Assembly (NCBI GenBank): GCA_002284615.2
Contig: MU069640.1
Location: 202,963-219,654 of the forward strand
Direction of reading: 5' to 3'
DNA: 16,692 nt
From: Dunaliella salina
Lineage: Eukaryota; Chlorophyta; Chlorophyceae; Chlamydomonadales; Dunaliellaceae
The notes below the pieces were generated by a model. That model made no database searches. It saw only the letters and a list, made by a program, of their open reading frames with translations, and had not been told where the DNA came from. Shown piece by piece: positions 15,176 through 16,692 of the stretch (positions are counted from its first letter, which is position 1; the number at the start of each line of letters is the position of its first letter). The translations under genes were made by a program, and so were the position numbers.

Positions 15176-15395
15176 TGTGTTTCCTCAAAAGAAGTTTCGT
15201 GCATCTTTTTTTCAGCCTTCCCTGTACACAGAGTAAATGTAATGATACAGACCTATTACAACCTTCGTGCTAGTTGTAAGGGCATTTTACGTTTCCTCCA
15301 AAACAAGATTTATGAAACTAATCAATTGTTTCATGTTCAGGTCTCATGAATTTCTTTGCCACATTACTGAGCAACCAAACTCCCAGGATGGAGGT
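15165..15395 (+). pseudogene. LINE family B, remnant (copy 3, C-terminus)
   Basis: The plus strand encodes SAFPVHRVN, then CKGILRFLQNKIYETNQLF, aligning with SAFPAHRVV and CSLDVARFFQNRDAQTYRF of family B copy 2. In shifted frames the end gives TEQPNSQDGGQTP, aligning with SEQPNFLAEGYVP of copy 2 and AEQPNNLAVGQTQ of copy 1. No (TTGTAA[A]CC)n tail follows. Instead the sequence passes straight into a family A type terminus at 15398. It is older and more diverged than copies 1 and 2, and is the only family B piece on the plus strand. Confidence 0.65.
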
Positions 15396-15397
15396 CA

Positions 15398-15445
15398 AAC
15401 TCCCTCATGCATGCTGGTTGCCTCCAGCGCAGACTTACACTTTTG
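15398..15445 (+). repeat. Family A-type 3' terminus, plus strand (diverged)
   Basis: ccctcatgcatgctggttg, ccagcgcagacttacactttt matches the terminus at 3951 (cccttaatgcacgctg...ccagtgtaggctttcactttt) and at 5264. It directly follows a family B remnant, not family A coding sequence. Confidence 0.5.
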
Positions 15446-16542
15446 AAAGAAACAACGGGCAGGCAGAAGACTTCAAGAAAACTAAAAACTAGCAGGCCTA
15501 TTAAAGATGCAGACAGACAGAGCAAAACGGTTACACAACTGCCGTGATGTTCAAACAAAAGCATTGTCGCCCGTTCCTTGGATGGGCACACACTCAGGAG
15601 GAACACATCCCTATACTTTGAACTTCAAAAGCAAGCGTACAGCGTACAGGAAGAGCACATTCCTTCCCTTTGATACATGCTCCCAATGTCCAGTTTCCTC
15701 GACCAAGCACACAAGTTGTTGGGAAAACAAGCGTTGATTGATTTCAAGCAGCCACATGCAGAACACACGTGCTCCATGAAGCATTGTGACGGGTATGTCT
15801 CCATGTCCCAGGTGAGACGATGACAATGACGAGGTGAAAGAACATATGTTGATACTTTGGCAGGCAGTAAAACATTCTCCTGTGCATCTGCTTTTGAGTC
15901 TTGGGATACCATGGAAAAAGTAGCCTGCACTCATGCACAAGAATAAAACCAGCTGAAATAAAAGAGTGTAATACAATTGATTTTAGAGACGAGATGCTTT
16001 TATTCTATTTCAAAATGGCATGACAACTGGACTACTTTTGCCAGCGTGAATAAACATGTTTCGCACATATCTTGCAATAAGCTTGAACATTTCTCTGCCT
16101 GTGTGCATGTACCCAAATACCTCCCCTGATGCATGTAGCCAGCCTCGGTTTCCAGAAAGTTTCCCAGTTTCAGAATTCCCCGATTTCAAAACTTTAGCAG
16201 TGAATACCCAGGCAAAAAGGCAGATAACCTGCACGTCTGCTGCTGTCCACATGCAAAAATGGCAGCACAAAATACTGTGCAGCATAAAACAGTATGCTCT
16301 TGCGCGGAGCATCCTGAAGACTGCTTGCACTACAATCGTGCAGGCTGGCTACCACACATCTCAATCACCATGCTGGAGGCTCCCCCACCGCCGTTGCACA
16401 CAGCTGCACAGCCATACTTCCCACAGTGTACCTGGGAGCACAAATCCACCAAAACTGAATTGCTGGAAGAGAGCAAACACAGCCTTAAAACTGCCCTCCC
16501 TTGCAGCCAAGGCAGCCAAGGTCATTATATCAGCTGTCCTGT
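15446..16542. other. Unassigned region, no retroelement recognised
   Basis: The longest stretch without a recognised element. It holds several overlapping open frames (see 15611-15976 and 16056-16562), two AATAAA motifs on the plus strand (15942-15947, 15957-15962) and no RNA gene that I can see. If the window contains host-gene sequence, this is the likeliest place, but nothing proves it. Confidence 0.5.
15611..15976 (-). CDS. Hypothetical open frame with signal-like N-terminus (121 aa)
   Basis: A minus-strand frame from ATG whose first residues, YYTLLFQLVLFLCMSAGYFF, form one strongly hydrophobic segment of about 22 residues, like a signal peptide or membrane anchor. The remaining 100 residues contain seven Cys (CTGECFTACQSINIC and three more), which could fit a secreted, disulfide-bonded protein. 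I recognise no family. Two other minus-strand frames overlap it, and a frame this long is possible by chance. No TATA box or splice signal supports it. Confidence 0.18.
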   Translation of the reverse strand: MYYTLLFQLVLFLCMSAGYFFHGIPRLKSRCTGECFTACQSINICSFTSSLSSSHLGHGDIPVTMLHGARVFCMWLLEINQRLFSQQLVCLVEETGHWEHVSKGRNVLFLYAVRLLLKFKV

Positions 16543-16562
16543 GGTGTGTGCATGCAGCGTGA
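16056..16562 (+). CDS. Longest anonymous open frame (168 aa)
   Basis: An ATG-initiated plus-strand frame of 168 codons, among the longest undisturbed frames in the window outside the LINEs. The product would be rich in Ser, Thr, Pro, Cys and His, with a weak hydrophobic start (FRTYLAISLNISLPVCM). Its last codons run into the 25-bp minisatellite, which argues against a conserved C-terminus. A 106-codon frame covers the same DNA on the other strand. I see no known domain. It is listed as a possible exon-containing frame, more likely spurious. Confidence 0.15.
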   Translation: MFRTYLAISLNISLPVCMYPNTSPDACSQPRFPESFPVSEFPDFKTLAVNTQAKRQITCTSAAVHMQKWQHKILCSIKQYALARSILKTACTTIVQAGYHTSQSPCWRLPHRRCTQLHSHTSHSVPGSTNPPKLNCWKRANTALKLPSLAAKAAKVIISAVLWCVHAA

Positions 16563-16692
16563 GCCATCGTGTGAGCATGCAGCGTGAGCAATTGTGTGTG
16601 CATGCAGCGTGAGCCACTGTGTGTGCATGCAGCGTGAGCCATCGTGTGTGCATGCAGCGTGAGCCATCGTGTGTGCATGCAGCGTGAGCCAT
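16543..16692. repeat. 25-bp minisatellite (6 units, open at window end)
   Basis: Six head-to-tail units of 25 bp with the core gtgtgtgcatgcagcgtgag; gcatgc starts at 16550, 16575, 16600, 16625, 16650 and 16675. Units 2-4 carry single-base variants, and the last two are identical. The array runs off the window. Since 25 is not a multiple of 3, frames through it cycle through all three phases, which explains the repetitive MHT/ACT-like translations on the minus strand. Part of each unit alternates purine and pyrimidine (gtgtgtgcatgca). Confidence 0.95.

Noticed and set aside
15942..15962. Two AATAAA motifs as poly(A) signals of a plus-strand gene
   Set aside because: No supported plus-strand gene lies upstream and the motif is common in AT-rich DNA.
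16361..16678. Minus-strand frame with repeated MHT/ACTH-like residues as a repeat protein
   Set aside because: It is the 25-bp minisatellite read in changing phase, not a protein repeat with a period in codons.

Overview
The window looks like a gene desert in the nuclear genome of a eukaryote. It is built almost wholly from dead, 5'-truncated retrotransposon copies, with microsatellites, a minisatellite and a few assembly Ns. I found no convincing intact host gene, no rRNA, no CRISPR array and no bacterial-style operon. The host cannot be fixed from sequence alone. A TE-rich alga, early-diverging plant or protist would all fit, and I do not name a species.

Two LINE (non-LTR retrotransposon) families explain about half the window. 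Family A occurs as many fragments on both strands. Put together, the fragments give a linker (GPDG), a reverse transcriptase (YRPI, LIVDF), a CCHC zinc finger (CPLPGC...H...C), a segment with RPD and E-x-K motifs like a PD-(D/E)XK nuclease, and a C-terminus ending in PPDPH or LPDPH. A short 3' UTR and a (CTTTT)n tail follow. The 3' UTR comes in two forms: TTCCTTAATTGATGTGG...GTAG, or CCCTTAATGCACGCGGCC...GTAGAC. Family B has an RT with YADD, a thumb region and a CCHC-like finger, and it ends in an 8-9 bp tail repeat (TTGTAA[A]CC)n. Two long family B copies lie on the minus strand.

Layout. 1-62, TG microsatellite. 265-2837, a plus-strand family A copy split by a 1.93 kb family B copy (548-2480) with a 20-bp target-site duplication. 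3443-3996, a second family A 3' end. 4534-4880, a 27-bp tandem duplication and a tRNA-like SINE candidate. 5311-6790, a minus-strand family A fragment split by a second family B copy (5378-6670) with a 14-bp duplication. 6798-7157, an unidentified decayed reading frame. 7500-10940, a cluster of family A fragments in both orientations, including the RT part (9943-10816). 11006-12823, a 1.8 kb element with terminal inverted repeats and no transposase. 12837-14840, head-to-tail minus-strand family A 3' ends and a zinc-finger fragment with a double palindrome. 15069-15445, a family A tail, a family B remnant and another tail. 16543-16692, a 25-bp minisatellite running off the window.

The main result is how the elements interact. 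Both long family B copies sit within about 30 bp of the same family A coding motif (around ILLGVGG), each with a clear target-site duplication. Family A copies also repeatedly abut each other at their CTTTT tails. This suggests a retroelement that prefers another retroelement as its target, and a second one that stacks on its own tails.
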